In this document: piece after piece, positions 45,576 through 57,285 of the stretch
Numbering within the stretch: the stretch's first letter is position 1
How the letters are laid out: the number at the start of each line of letters is the position of its first letter
DNA from: Turbatrix aceti
Lineage: Eukaryota; Nematoda; Chromadorea; Rhabditida; Panagrolaimidae
Direction: 5' to 3'
NCBI GenBank assembly: GCA_963969345.1
Contig: OZ017768.1
Span: 2,086,573-2,150,572, forward strand
Length of the DNA stretch: 64,000 nucleotides
Made by a program: the position numbers and the translations under genes
Notes under the pieces: model-generated
What the model was told of the DNA's origin: nothing
The model's database searches: none
The model's input: only the letters and a program-made list of their open reading frames with translations

Positions 45576-48500
45576 ATGTACGACGAGAATAGCAATGCAT
45601 CGGCTGCTATTGCTGCCCACCTGACGGCTGCCGCTGCTGCTGCATCCACGACGAACGGTGGTGGTGGAAGCAACACGGGTGGCGGTGCCAACAGTGCGGC
45701 TTCAACCGCTACCGCAGCTTCGAACAACGCTGCTGTCGCAGCTGCGGCTGCTACTGCTGCTGCTGTTGCGGCTGCCCAACAACAGCAACAGCAACAACAA
45801 CAACAGTCCCAGCAACAGCAGCAACAACAACAGCCTTCTGCAGCCGCTGTTGCAGCCCAGGCAGCTGCTGTCAATTCAAATCACATAGTATCACAACTCA
45901 TGAATACAAAAGATTCACGATGGCTTCAACTCGAAGTTTGTCGGGAATTTACGCGTGGTCAATGCTCGCGTACCGCAGAGGAATGCAAGTTTGCTCATCC
46001 TCCTGCACACGTTGATATCCAAAACGGGCGCGTCACTGCTTGCTACGACTCAATCAAGGTTTGCTTTTGCCCCCCCCTACCTGCTAAATATAACCTGCCT
46101 GGGTGCCGAAGGGGCCGCAAAGGTGTTTTAACATAACGTCTGGAGTTTGGGTTTTTGTGTCCTTGCACGCGCTTAAAAACACCAAAACGGCCTGCAGAGG
46201 TTCCGTGTACCTTTGATTGAATTTTTTTAGATTTTTTTGGGACTGTTACGATTTTTTTACCTGATCAAAATTTTTTTTGTTCCTTAAAAAACCGGTTTTT
46301 TGGGTAATTTATGATCGTTTATCAAGTTTCCTATCTTCCGAAAAAAAAATTTTTTTACTTCCTTATTGGGGTTCGTTTTTTTTCTGTCAGCTAATCCAGC
46401 GCGTTTATATTTTTTTTTAGAAAAAAGCCCCAAGGCCGAAAACACGAAAAAACAAGTTCAGTACATGATTTTTCATGGTTCAAATTTTTTTCAGGGTCGA
46501 TGTACTCGCGAAAATCCCAAATGCAAGTACCTTCACCCACCCCAGCATCTCAAAGACCAGCTTGTCATCAATGGACGCAACAATCTCGCTTACAAAAGCC
46601 TTCTCTGCAGTCACCTTCAGACAAATGGTCCTGCAGCTCTTCAGCCTACGATACCGGTTAATTCACTTGCCCAGCTTGTTGTAAGTTGTTTTTTTTTACA
46701 CTTTTTAGAGTCCAAAAAAATACGATTGGGTTTTCTTTTGTTTCTGCATTGCCTTTAACGGTTAGAAAAAAAAGTTGCATACAAAACAAGTTTTTCTTTA
46801 TTGTTGGCAATTACAAACAACAAAAATTGCTTCCATCAAAGAGGAAAAGAAAAAATCGCAACTTTTGAAGTAGAAAAAAAAATATTTACATTTTTTATAT
46901 GACAGTAATTTTATTTGTTTATTCACTCACACGTACCACGTGAGTCATGTCAAGTCATATTTTTCACTCCATTTACGTACGTACGTGCATCACCTGACTA
47001 GGAAGAAGAAATAAAAATTGATTGCTTTTTTTCTCTCAATGATTTTGCTGCCGAAAAAATATACTAGTTTTTCGGAAGAAATGCAAGTTGTTATCAGTCG
47101 ATAAAAAAAGAAAATGTTAGACAAAAATAAGCAATAAAGAAGGGAGCAAACATTCATTTTTTGTTGATAAAATATTATTTTCGGTTTTGCATGCTAAAGT
47201 AAAGTAACACTTTTTTTCGCGGTTTTGTTATTTTTGGCAGAAGTACTTGTTTTGTTACGTTTTGAGGTTCATTTTTATAAATAAAATGAAAAAACACCTT
47301 TTTTTATTCTTTTGTAACTTTTTCTAGGAGTAACATAAAGTTTCGCAGCCTGTTTTGTTACGTCCAGAAAGTATCTGATCGGTTCGATTTTTTTGCTAAA
47401 CTTTTTTGTGTCTCCGTTTTATCGCAAAAAAATGTGCTAGCCTTTGCAATGTTTTTTTTTACTTTGTTTAGTCCAACGATTGGTTTTTATCACGAGTAAA
47501 CTTTTCTTGGTTTCTGCACTCCGTGTACCTCGGGGGGTCATAAAATTGAGTGTATACATGCAATAGCACGTTTGATCGGCAGCTTTTAGCGTAGTTTGCA
47601 ATGACGCAATGCATCGCACTTTTTTTTTGATTTCAAGATTGAACGAAAAAAAAGAAGAAATAAAATAGATTGAAAATGGGGCAATTAAAGCGGAGAAGAT
47701 AATTAGTATTCGTACTAATCACCTTCTTTTTTTGCGGACTGGAATGAAGGATGAGGGGCGAATTAGGGACGGGGTAATGGAATTAAAATTGGTTGACGAA
47801 TTAAAAATTAAAAATTCTTTCCCAATTTTTTTTATTCGAAAAAATGCATAACATAATTTTTTTTTCAGCAACAACAACAACATCCGGCATTGGTTCAGGC
47901 TGCCTTGCCGTATCAGTATTATCCACTAATCTATCCACAGCTACTTCAAACGGGTGCCGCTGATGCATATTCAGTACAAACGGTAGGTGGACGAACTTTT
48001 ACCACGGTTTTTTTTATGTATCTGGTAAAAATATTTATTATGTAATTTCATATTGATTATTGCCAAGTTTTTTTTGAGTTGAATTTCTTCTTTCTGACCC
48101 AATACACTGTCTGTTTTTTTTCTGGGTTGATTTGTTCTTGTCGTATTGTGTTTTTGGTTTTTTAGTGCATTTGTTGGTTTTTTTGTGATTTTGTGATCAA
48201 AAACAGAAATTTTATAATTTAAAATTTTTTTGGAAAAATTTTTTTGGATTTTTTGAACGAAAAAAACCTAATTTGAACTCTTGTCCAAAACCCATGTTTT
48301 TTTTCTTCTCATTATTATCCCCTGCCAATTTCCTATGCTTTCTGGTGTTTTTTCTTTTTGCAAATCCCCAGAATAATTACTTTGACATGGATTTTGAATC
48401 GAATTTATATTTTTTTACTAAATCGATTTTTCTAAAACTAAAAAAAAACATACTGTGTTGTGATCTGTTTTTAAATATATATTTCGCATGTCGTAGTGTG

Positions 48501-51500
48501 TCGTTTGTTGTTTGTTGGTCGAAGTATGCTGTACTATGCGTTACAGAAATTTTTTTTGTTATAGCAAGCTTCTTTTCCTATTTTTTTTATCACTTTTCTG
48601 TAAAAAAATAAGAACCAAAAGCCGAAATTTGAGTTGCTTGATGCTTGCTGACTTGCACACTGAAAATTTTTTTAAACATAAATTCGAATTTTAGAATTTT
48701 TTTGGGTTTTAGATTTTTATTTTCTCGTACAAAATTTTTTTGAACGTTTGAACTTTTTTTTGCTGTGGTGAATATTTGAAAATCCTGTGTGTGTCGTCTG
48801 TGACAGCGTGTGCGTGTGCTTTTGACCAATAAATAACTACTACACACTCAAAACAATTTTATAAAAAAAATTAAAGAATAAATTTTGTTTGTCTCGGGTT
48901 TACGATTTTTTACCTTTTTACTTAAAAAATCTTTTTCTCCCCCCATTTCTTTTCTACGCCTCAAAATTCTCAAAAAAAAAAGCTTGACAAGCCAGCCATC
49001 TTCCTGCCTGCCATGCCATGCCATCCAGCCAGCCTGTTGCTCTATGCTGTTTTTTTTAAAAAACACACATACACCTGAAAACACCTGCAAACACCGTCGC
49101 TGCTGCCGCCGCTTGATTTGTGTAAATAAAATTTTTTAAGAATTTATGGTAGAAAAAAATGTTTTGGTGTACACGTTGCGTTTTGTGCCGTGCCGCCAAC
49201 AGAAATAATACCAGCAGCAGCAGCAATTGCAATCAATCGCCTTGCATTACTGTGCTATCCACCCCGATTTCGCGCTGTTTTAGGCAGAATTCACGCTTTT
49301 GTGGATAAAAAACCACGTTTTTGCTTACAAAAACTTCTTTTACCTCACCCCCTCTATCGTTGATTTTTTTTGCGTTGAAGAAATTTCTGGTGCCAGTAAT
49401 TTTTTTTAATTATCCAGTGAGATTTTTACTGCTGTTTTTTTAATGCCAAAAAAATTTAAAACAGAATGTAAAAAAACATTTGCGATGCTTTTGCTGCTGC
49501 TGATCGTGTTCTGTACGCTTTTGCGGAACAGTTTTTTTGCCGATCGCGAAAAAATTACTGTACTTTTTTACGAATTTTTTTTAAAATTTGTAAATATTTT
49601 TTTTATTTGAAATTAATTTTTTTATTTTTTATTATAATTTTTAATTAAAAAATATTATAAAGGTGGTACCGTATGCCAAAAAATATAATATTTAAAAGGC
49701 ATACCTCAGGCTGGTGGTTGTTGTTGTTGGATGACAGACAGGCAGGTGAACAAGCAAGGAGTCAAGCAAGTCAAAGCAGAACACGTCTTTTTATTTATGT
49801 GTTTTTTATAATTTCCCAATTTTTTCTTTCACACTTATCACAAAATGTTTTTTTTTCTCCATGGTCTATTTTTTTATATTTTTAAAAAATTTTCCCGGGC
49901 TTGATAAAAAAATCTTTATCTCAATTTACCCCCTCTCCTACCCATGCGAAGCCGAGTACGAGTGTTCTTGCGTACTTTAGCCAGGCCAGCAGGCAGGTGC
50001 TGCGTCGACCGCTTCCCTCTTTGCCGCCCAGCAGCAACTTGCCCTCATGCAGCAGCAACAACAAAATGTCCTCCAACAATTCGCTGCCGCCCAGCAACAG
50101 CTCTACGGCGTTACCGGAGCGTCACCGCCTCTCCTGAATCCCCGAAAAAGGCATTACGCGTCCACCGGCCTCGAAGAAGCCGTCGCCGCTGCGACAGCCG
50201 CTGCCGCTTCCGCAGCATCGACTTCTGGCGGCGTCTCTGTGAGCGTCGGCGGTGGATCGGGTGGCAGCGGTGGCGTGAGTGGTGGTGGCAGCGGTCAGCC
50301 GGGTGGACAGCCCAACGGAGCAACGACGCTGTCGGAATTTCAACAACAAGTCTTTCAACAACAACTCCTGCTTAATGCCGCTGCGGTACTACTTTTTTTT
50401 TCAAAAAAAATTTTTTTTGGGATTTTTTTTGGTTTCAAGAAATTTTTTTTTGGTTTTTTAAAAATTTGACACAAAAAAATATGTTTATTGTGGTGGTGCT
50501 TTTTTGCTGCTATTAAAATGACGAGCTTTTATTATTATATCTAACAATTTTATTTTTTAGTTTTTGACCAGCTTTTTTCCATTCCTCCCTTTTTCGCTTG
50601 CACACACGCAAAATTTTTTCCAAATGCGATTTTTTTGTTTTTTTTCCATTTTTTTTTTATAAAATCGATGTTTTCTCCAGTTTTTTTTGCATTGAATGTT
50701 GCCAAGCGCCAAAAATAGGGTTGATAAATGGTAAAATATTTATTATAAATATACATAATAAAAAATAAACTCACGCTTTGTTTTTATTTATTTTTGTGCT
50801 GATTTATTTATTTATTTAATCACTGCTGCTAGCTACTGCTGATGCTGCTGCTGCCATTGCTACTGCCAAACACACAAATAAACCCTATAAGCTGCTGCTT
50901 TTTTGATATATGTTTTTTACACACTTTTTGCTGACTTTTTACGCTGCTCTAACAAATTTTTATATGTTTATGGCGATACTTTTTTCATCATTTTTCTTGA
51001 AAGTTTTTTACTCGTTTTTTTTTAATTTCTGGATTTATATTTTGGAGCTTTTGGTGCGGGTTTTAGGCGAACTTTTCAAAAATCATGTAAATACTTTTTT
51101 TTGTTTTTGTGCGGTTGAAAAACCAGGTGCGTCAGAAAGACGGAGACCTAGTTTTGTTTCCTTGAAGCGCAAAATTTTCGTGCTAACATAAGAAATTTTG
51201 TTTTGCGATAAAACACGATAAAGCGCATTTTCCAAAAATTTTGATTTTTTGATTTCTTTATGATCTTAAAAATTTTTTTCGCGGTTTGGGCAACTTTTTT
51301 GGCTCGTTGAGATATTTCGCTAATTTTTTGAAACACATTTTTAGTTTTTCTAAATTTCAAGAAACGTGTTGCGAATTTCTTTAGAACTGATTTTTTTCTT
51401 ATTTTGGCACATTGGCGCAAAAATTTTTTTAAATCATAAATTTTTTTACGGCGCTTAAAATTGTATATACCTGCGTTAATTTTTAGTGATTTGCAAAAAA

Positions 51501-51839
51501 ATTACTGCGGCTATCATTTTTAGCTAAAATCCACCACAACTCATATAAATGTGATATTTTTATTTCAACAAATCTAAATTTTTTTTTTCCACAAAATTTA
51601 TTTTCCACCTCAATCAATGGCGTTTTTTTCAGACAAACGGCCCAGTGCCAATGAAGCGTCCGGCCCCGACGGATAAATCGGTGACAAACGCTGCTGCTGC
51701 GGCAGCGGCAGCGGCGGCCGCTGGCCTACCCCCCGCAATCTACGCCCAGCAAGCAGCAGCAGCAGCCGGAGCGACCCAGTTCAATCCCTACCTGCTGCCA
51801 AGCTACCTACCCGCTGTATCATGCCAATACTTTCTGTGA
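45576..51839 (+). CDS. mbl-1: Muscleblind RNA-binding protein
   Basis: Five exons: 45576-46058, 46495-46680, 47869-47982, 49993-50385 and 51633-51839; 460 residues, all in phase 0. The tandem CCCH fingers are C-X7-C-X6-C-X3-[21 protein letters not shown] in exon 1, and [20 protein letters not shown] split by intron 1 after SIK. These match C. elegans MBL-1 (which also begins M-[FY]-DENSNA). Muscleblind proteins bind YGCY/CUG RNA and control alternative splicing in muscle and neurons. Unusual here is a ~100-residue Ala/Gly/poly-Gln insert between the DENSNA start and the first finger. Exon 4 carries the LLNPRKRHY segment; exon 5 encodes [10 protein letters not shown] and ends SCQYFL. Exon 4 has a tandem acceptor (CCAG/CAG). 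Introns 2-4 are 0.4-2 kb and T-rich; other isoforms are likely. Confidence 0.93.
47160..47375 (+). repeat. GTTAC-type dispersed repeat (mbl-1 intron)
   Basis: Sense copy: TGCATGCTAAAGTAAAGTAA then CACTTTTTTTCGCGGTTTTG, inside the intron between exons 2 and 3. Confidence 0.6.
49084..49510 (+). promoter_or_regulatory. YGCY-rich stretches in the intron before exon 4
   Basis: Short clusters of GCTGCTGCCGCCGC (49095-49110), CAGCAGCAGCAGC (49214-49228) and TGCTGCTGCTG (49490-49502) sit in an otherwise AT-rich intron. YGCY is the known muscleblind-binding motif, so autoregulation is possible; not demonstrated. Confidence 0.3.
50821..50905 (+). promoter_or_regulatory. YGCY cluster in the last intron of mbl-1
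   Basis: A dense run of CTGCTGCTAGCTACTGCTGA, TGCTGCTGCTGCC and AAGCTGCTGCTT within about 85 bp of a T-rich intron. Same reasoning as for the preceding intron; this is the densest cluster. Confidence 0.4.
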
Positions 51840-53108
51840 GAATAATTAATCCATGCTGATTGATCCCGACGAATTTTTTCTGTTCAACGAAAAATTCTAT
51901 GATTTCTACAGTTCTATTTACAACGATGGCACAGACAAACACACACACACACACACGCAGCAGCATTCCGGTGTTTTTTTATTCTTTCCGTTCTTTTTTT
52001 TGTAATTTTTTTTACGAATTCGAATTCTTCACTCTTTCGTCTCTTTTTTTGTTTGTTTTTTTTCAGTTTTCGTTCGTTCGTTCGTTCATTCATTCATTAT
52101 CTCGCCCTCCAAGAACAAAAAAATCAGAAATATATTTTTTTATTCATCTTTTACAAATTGTATTGTTTGTTCGTTCTTTTTTTGAATTGTTAATGATAAA
52201 TTTGAAACAATTAGTCATACGTCGTCCCAATTAGATAACCAATTAACTTTCCCTGCACTTTTTTCTTGCCAACGAAAAAAAATGTTGATATCGAAAATTC
52301 CTATTTTTTCCAACCTTTTCCCCCAGACAGGTGTGATATGTATACGGTAGCTCAAGTAAATACAGTACACACACACACTTTCCTAAAAAACTTCCTTCCC
52401 CCAAAAACAAACACACTTTTTTTGTCCAACGAAGTACACTTTTCTATGATATAATTTTCACTGTTTTTTCCCATTCTTTCACACGTCCGTCCGATAATCA
52501 TCCGCGTCCGTCTAGGATCTAGGAGCTCTCATCTCCCGGTCAAACAAACAAAAAAGTTTATTTTGCACTCAGAAAAAAAACTAACTGAATAGATATACAC
52601 AAATCTTGCCCAAGTCAGATAAAAAAAATATTGTTATTTTTTTGTATTGTAAAAAAATATTTTTTCGGAAAAGTCCGAATTGAAATTGTAGTCACCCAAA
52701 AAACCTCCATCCTAAGTCTAAGTCGTATTTGAAGCAGTAGATAAATTTCATCCGAATTTTGTATAACCCCAACAAGAGTCCCTGTTCCATCCTTTTTCTT
52801 TCCTTGCCGTCCATGGTTTTTATTTTTGTCCGTCCGTGAAGAAAAAAACTCATACAAACGTCCTTTTCTTTCTTTCTTTTTCTCCTGAACCACCTTTGTC
52901 TTGACGGGAACAATTTTTTTTCGTTTTTTTTACAAATTGCACCCTTTTTTGTTATGATGTCTGAAAAAATACCAGTAAAGAGTTGAAATGTGGTACGGTG
53001 ATTGCAATGGAGGAAAAAGACACATGAATCAAAAAACCTCAAGAGATTCATAGACAGGAAGTCAATACAGTTAACGTGCAGAAAATAAAAAAAAATATGT
53101 ATACATAA
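51840..53108. other. Downstream of mbl-1: probable 3' untranslated region and spacer
   Basis: T-rich with ACACACAC near 51940 and GTTCGTTCG near 52072. No further exon could be supported, though muscleblind genes often have alternative 3' exons. Confidence 0.4.
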
Positions 53109-53420
53109 CTATAAAAGGATCCGGAGCATAACAAAGTTGAAGGTCATAGTCACCGAGAGTTGAATTTCGCTCAGAAGCTCAAAGCCAAGGACGACGACCG
53201 CTGCGACATTTGACTCTCGATCTGGATGGGATGCCGACGAAAAAATGATCACTAGGACACTCGTTAACGTGATGACCTGATTATAAATAAATATTGAAAA
53301 AAGTGGCAGCTTATTCCTCGAACGATGCAACAAAAAAAAATAAGCACGAGATTGTCACCGCTCTGACGAATCGAGAGAAGGCGAAAAATTTTTCTCCTAT
53401 GAATTCGGCTTTACAAGTGG
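53109..53420 (-). CDS. 3' end of an unrecognised membrane protein (partial)
   Basis: Two exons join in frame: 53359-53420 (TCKAEFIGEKFFAFSRFVRA, ends before GTGACA) and 53109-53276 (starts VITLTSVLVII after TTATAATCAG, ends FVMLRILL and a stop). The second exon encodes two or three hydrophobic segments separated by a short polar stretch (SSASHPDRESN). Upstream exons were not found in the 350 bp before GATA-free AT-rich sequence, so the gene is either incomplete in my model or a remnant. No family recognised. Confidence 0.4.
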
Positions 53421-53781
53421 CTACAAAAATTTTGGATTACTTCAAAAATAAGCCAAAAATCAACAGATTTGCCCTTTAAAAGAGTATTTTTTTAAAAATT
53501 TGGATCTGGTCGATATTAGTCGATATAGTCAAGTGTCGTTTATTGATTAATTACAGGATCTCGAGAAACAGGGCAAAAAGTGTTTTTTACAAGAATGCAT
53601 TTTTTTGTAATTATAGCAAAGTGCATGCTGTCTTTCTGACGCAATCAATGAATAACATCACATCAAAATATAGCAATTTTTTGCTAATTTTGGAACACAT
53701 TTGCATATACGGTTGTTTATAAGCACACTTGTACGGTTGTCATTATATTGCCATTCAAAAGATAGCAGAAGACGACCGATA

Positions 53782-54685
53782 ATGACAAGCCCGTCTGTCC
53801 CCATAACCGATCCTATCCCGCTTCCACCTCCACCCGAGGCTCCACCTCTCCCCGAGCTCTCCCCTGCACCCGAATCCGTACCTACACCGACTTCCAAGCA
53901 GCCATTTGACTCATCGTTGCTGTTGAAAGGAGGGGTCTGCGTTACAGTGACTGTTTGTTTAATCGGCATCATATTCTTCTTCATTGGAAAGGTGAGCTTT
54001 TTTTTCTCAAATAAAAAAAACATGCCACTTTGTTTTAAGAGTTTGGCGAACTCTGCCGTGACGAATAATTTCTTGACTCCAAGCCCGTCTACAATAACAA
54101 ATTGTACGCCTACAATAACAAATTGTGTCAGTGTCTTCGCGATCTTTGGTGAAAGAAACTTTATCCGTGAGCAAGAGCAGTCTGATTGGTGGCGACACAG
54201 CGATATTCCCGCGGATCAGTGGACGACCGCATGGCAAGAAAGCGGCGACGCGATGGGAAACTGCAAGGGGGAATTTGAAGCTGCTCTCACGGCGGCTAAG
54301 AATCTCCATGACAAGCTGCCTCGGCGAAATGTGACCACCAGTACTACTTCAAGTACTACTACAACGACCACGGTGACAACAACGACGCCGCTGAGTCAGA
54401 AGGTTCGTTTTCTGTTGGAGTGCTCAATTTATTTTTTTTTGATTATTTCATTTTTAGGAGCAAGACTGTCTTGACGAGTTTGCTAACTGCGATTTTTATA
54501 CCGATTTAAAAACTGACTTGGCGAATTGCGACACTCAAATGAATTACATTGATAAGTATTCAGGAGAGTGCTACAATATGGAAACCTGTAACTGCAAAAT
54601 CAAGTGCATGGATTCTGACGTTTATTATACTGTAATGCATTATGTTATTGACCGTAATAATTGCACAACACCAGCTGTAAAATAA
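53782..54685 (+). CDS. Single-pass membrane protein with Cys-rich C-terminal part
   Basis: Three exons: 53782-53991, 54040-54402 and 54458-54685; 266 residues, in frame. Residues 1-46 are a Pro/Ser/Glu-rich N-terminus without signal peptide; about 49-69 (LLKGGVCVTVTVCLIGIIFF) is one membrane segment. After it come a twice-repeated TITNC motif, a region with NCKGEFEAALTAAKN, a Thr/Ser linker (TTSTTSSTTTTTTV), and a Cys-rich ending (CLDEFANC, CDTQMNY, CYNMETCNCKIKC). Odd spacing of Cys and several N-x-[ST] sites fit an extracellular C-terminus, that is a type II orientation (inference). I do not recognise the family; resembles no other gene in the window in sequence. Confidence 0.6.
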
Positions 54686-54822
54686 ATGTTGATTGGATTT
54701 TTGTATCTCTGATGTGAGTCTGATAAACAGAATTTGCGGAACCGAAAATCTATAGCCACAAGATACTGCAGCGACAACTCCTGAAGCGACGCAGCAAGCA
54801 GCTTTTTTGAAAGTGTTTCGCC

Positions 54823-54974
54823 TCAACAGTTGGTGTTTATCTGATATCATGTTGATATCAGGATCTGATACTCGTACTGGTAACTATCAGGCTGATATCA
54901 GGTCTGATATCGTGATATCATGCCTGATATCGCAATGTCAGGCGTGCATCCTGATATCAGTATCAGTCAACAGT
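54823..54974. mobile_element. Possible short relative of the hAT-like GATATCA element
   Basis: TCAACAGT at 54823-54830 and 54967-54974 flanks 136 bp packed with CTGATATCA motifs like those inside 1884-2634. The ends (TGGTGTTTATCTGATATC and GATATCAGTATCAG) are not a clean inverted repeat, so the call is tentative. Confidence 0.45.
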
Positions 54975-55279
54975 AAGTTTTTTCACTTGAAAAAGCTCTT
55001 GACGGATGTTATCCAAAATTTGGTTTTATCAACTCGGAGACTCAAAATTTATCGCAAGTCGATCGCAAGGTGCAGGTACAACAGCATTACTTAGCCGATA
55101 TGAAAGAAGAATTCAGTTCACATACTGCTGTAAACACTTTTTTTGAGAATTTTTATCCCTTCGTTTCATTTTTGATTTTGTCGATGTCCTTCCTCATTAA
55201 ATGTGTACTAATCCAAAAAAGGTTTATTGTTCAACATCGAACCAATGTCAGAAACAATAAACAAACAAAAATCAACAAA

Positions 55280-55768
55280 TCAGTGAATGAGCGGGACTTC
55301 GCAGACGTAGGGGCGAGCGAGCAAGCAGTCGACCTGCATCCACTTGCCTTGGACGAGGGGATTGACAGTGGCGCACTTGAGAACAGCGGAGTCGATCAAG
55401 TTCACGGCCCAGTTGGCGTAGTCGACCGACGTGCCATCCGTCCAGCTCCAGGCGTCCGAGTTGCCGTCGATGGAGTTGGCGCCGATGAAGAAGAACATGC
55501 CTTTGAAGTGCTTCTTCGCGTGCTCAGCGATGAGTTCGTTATCGAAGGCGTTGGAGAACTTTGCCAGATGGCCACGCTGTTTGGTGCAGGACGAGAGTGC
55601 ATCGACGAAGGATTTGAATTTCTCGTGATAGGAGTAACACTTGTCCTCCTTGATAGAATGATCCGAGCCATCGGGACAGCGTTTGAGCGGGTAGGTCCTG
55701 TTGCCGTAGAAGAACGAACTGGCAGCGGCGATGGTCAGGAGACAGAAGAAAACGCAGAGCTTGAGCAT
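55280..55768 (-). CDS. Secreted C-type lectin-domain protein (2)
   Basis: One exon, 162 residues, starting at the ATG that gives a signal peptide (MLKLCVFFCLLTIAAAS); longer in-frame starts upstream would hide it. The lectin-like domain is close to that of 16799-17299: CPDGSDHSIKEDKCYSYH, SNAFDNELIAEHA, FFIGANSIDG, WSWTDGTSVDYANWAV, and GKWMQVDCLLARPYVCE. EPN/QPD and WND motifs are missing. A CATAAAAG box lies about 55 bp upstream of the ATG. The two genes are 38 kb apart, so this looks like a dispersed rather than tandem duplicate. Confidence 0.88.
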   Translation of the reverse strand: MLKLCVFFCLLTIAAASSFFYGNRTYPLKRCPDGSDHSIKEDKCYSYHEKFKSFVDALSSCTKQRGHLAKFSNAFDNELIAEHAKKHFKGMFFFIGANSIDGNSDAWSWTDGTSVDYANWAVNLIDSAVLKCATVNPLVQGKWMQVDCLLARPYVCEVPLIH

Positions 55769-56628
55769 GGTGAAAATTGCGAAAGTATCGAGGGCACTGG
55801 TGAAAAGAGTTGGAAAATGTCTGCTTTTATGCGGCATTTGAAAAGGGGCGGAGTGTCGGTCGCCGGAATGGGAAAATCCTGGATTGTGCGCGCTCTGATG
55901 GGATCACACCTTTTAACGGACAAGGACTTGTTTGTTTGTGCGTCGTAAAAATTTTATGAATACAAGCTGAGCTTGCATGCCAAAGACATCCCCCGCGCGA
56001 TTCCAGCGCAGATGGCGACTGCAGTGCGCTTTTTCAAAAAGCAGGTAATCTCCAATATCTCTTGCACAACCACAACTTGGAAATGCTCCAATGATGACAA
56101 TCGCACAGCAATTTGAACATTGTTGTGCAAAGATTTCACGTTGCACGCGTGGTATCAACGTTTCTTTTTTTTGACGAAATTACTGTTTTCCAAATTCAAT
56201 TTTCTGTCGTTTTTGCCGTAGAAACCCCTTTTTTTTCTACGACAAAAACGACGTGGAAAAAAATAAGTGTGAGGTCACCTGGCCAAACGGCGACTGGAGT
56301 CTCACTAAAATTTATCAATCACTAATTTCAGTGAGACTGTTTTTGCGTAAAAAACGCAGTGCCTTTAGGGTACAAACGCGAGGAAAAAAAATTGAAAAAT
56401 GCCATGTTTGTCATCCCTGTAACTGTTTGGTTCCCGTAAAAAGAAGAACCAAACAGATCGCTTGCCCGGAGCGGCCGTATCCAAATGTGGCCGATGCACC
56501 AAATACATAAGCGGTTTCGATTTTATTGTACGGTAGAAAAGCTAGGGCCGGTAGCAGAGAGAGATTGAAAGAAATGATTTCACCGGCATTTGAAACACCT
56601 GTCGGAAGGCAGACTAACTAATCTGCGG
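55769..56628. other. Upstream region of lectin gene 2 with three hairpins
   Basis: The core promoter box is at about 55822-55830. Three inverted repeats follow within 250 bp: 56206-56252 (19-bp arms, one mismatch), 56298-56338 (14-bp arms, one mismatch) and 56423-56456 (11-bp perfect arms, CTGTTTGGTTC). No gene is seen. Confidence 0.5.
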
Positions 56629-57285
56629 CTTTGTGTCTGCTCTTGGTATGGTGTGCCATGCCGCAGTTCGTGTAGAGCAGCGTAAACATTTTATGAGCTC
56701 GACTAAAGGTGCCGTCCGTCGAGGGGGTTGCCGTAGTTGTCGTATACAGTGTCCCATCAATGACGAGGTCATTGGGATCCGAGACGTTGATACGAGCTGC
56801 ATAAGGTTCGCCGGCTCGCCTCGCAGTTTGTGACGTCCAGTGTAATGCGACTTCATCGGGATGCACGAGCCCTTGCTCGATGACGATGTCACGGGCTGAC
56901 TTGTTTGTATTGAGCGCCGCTTCTCTGAGCTTCCAATGTCAATGTTTTTTTCTACAAATTAAATAAACATTATTTTTAAGTATATATTTTTTTCGAATTA
57001 CATAAATATAAAAAATAACCTACAGTCTCTTTGACGACATTAGTCCATCGTGCTTTTGAGTTTTCGCATTTTCGATCCTTCGTCGTTGAAATACAAATTT
57101 TTGGTTTTGTATCGGACTCCGGCTAGGCTGTGGTTCCCTTCGAGAACAGATGTGGCTTCTTTGATGGTGGCCGCGAGAACGTCACGCAAGAAGTCATCTG
57201 TGACGACAAATTCGAAAAGGACTTGCCAGCTTTTTTCTATAGGGGTGGCTAGACGTGTGATCAGAATCGTCGTCCATCGGAACAC
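56629..57285 (-). pseudogene. Possible decayed or unrecognised two-exon gene
   Basis: Two protein-like minus-strand stretches: about 57048-57280 (WQVLFEFVVTDDFLRDVLAA then TIKEATSVLEG) and about 56629-56930 (DIVIEQGLVHPDEVALHW, then DPNDLVIDGTLY and AHKMFTLLYTNCGMAHHTKS). The first runs into a stop before the only good donor (CTGTAG/GTTATT) and has no ATG start; the second has an acceptor (ATTTGTAG) but joins the first only in another frame. This fits a broken gene. Family unknown. Confidence 0.3.

Noticed and set aside
55070..55948. 292-codon plus-strand frame
   Set aside because: Antisense shadow of the C-type lectin gene on the minus strand.
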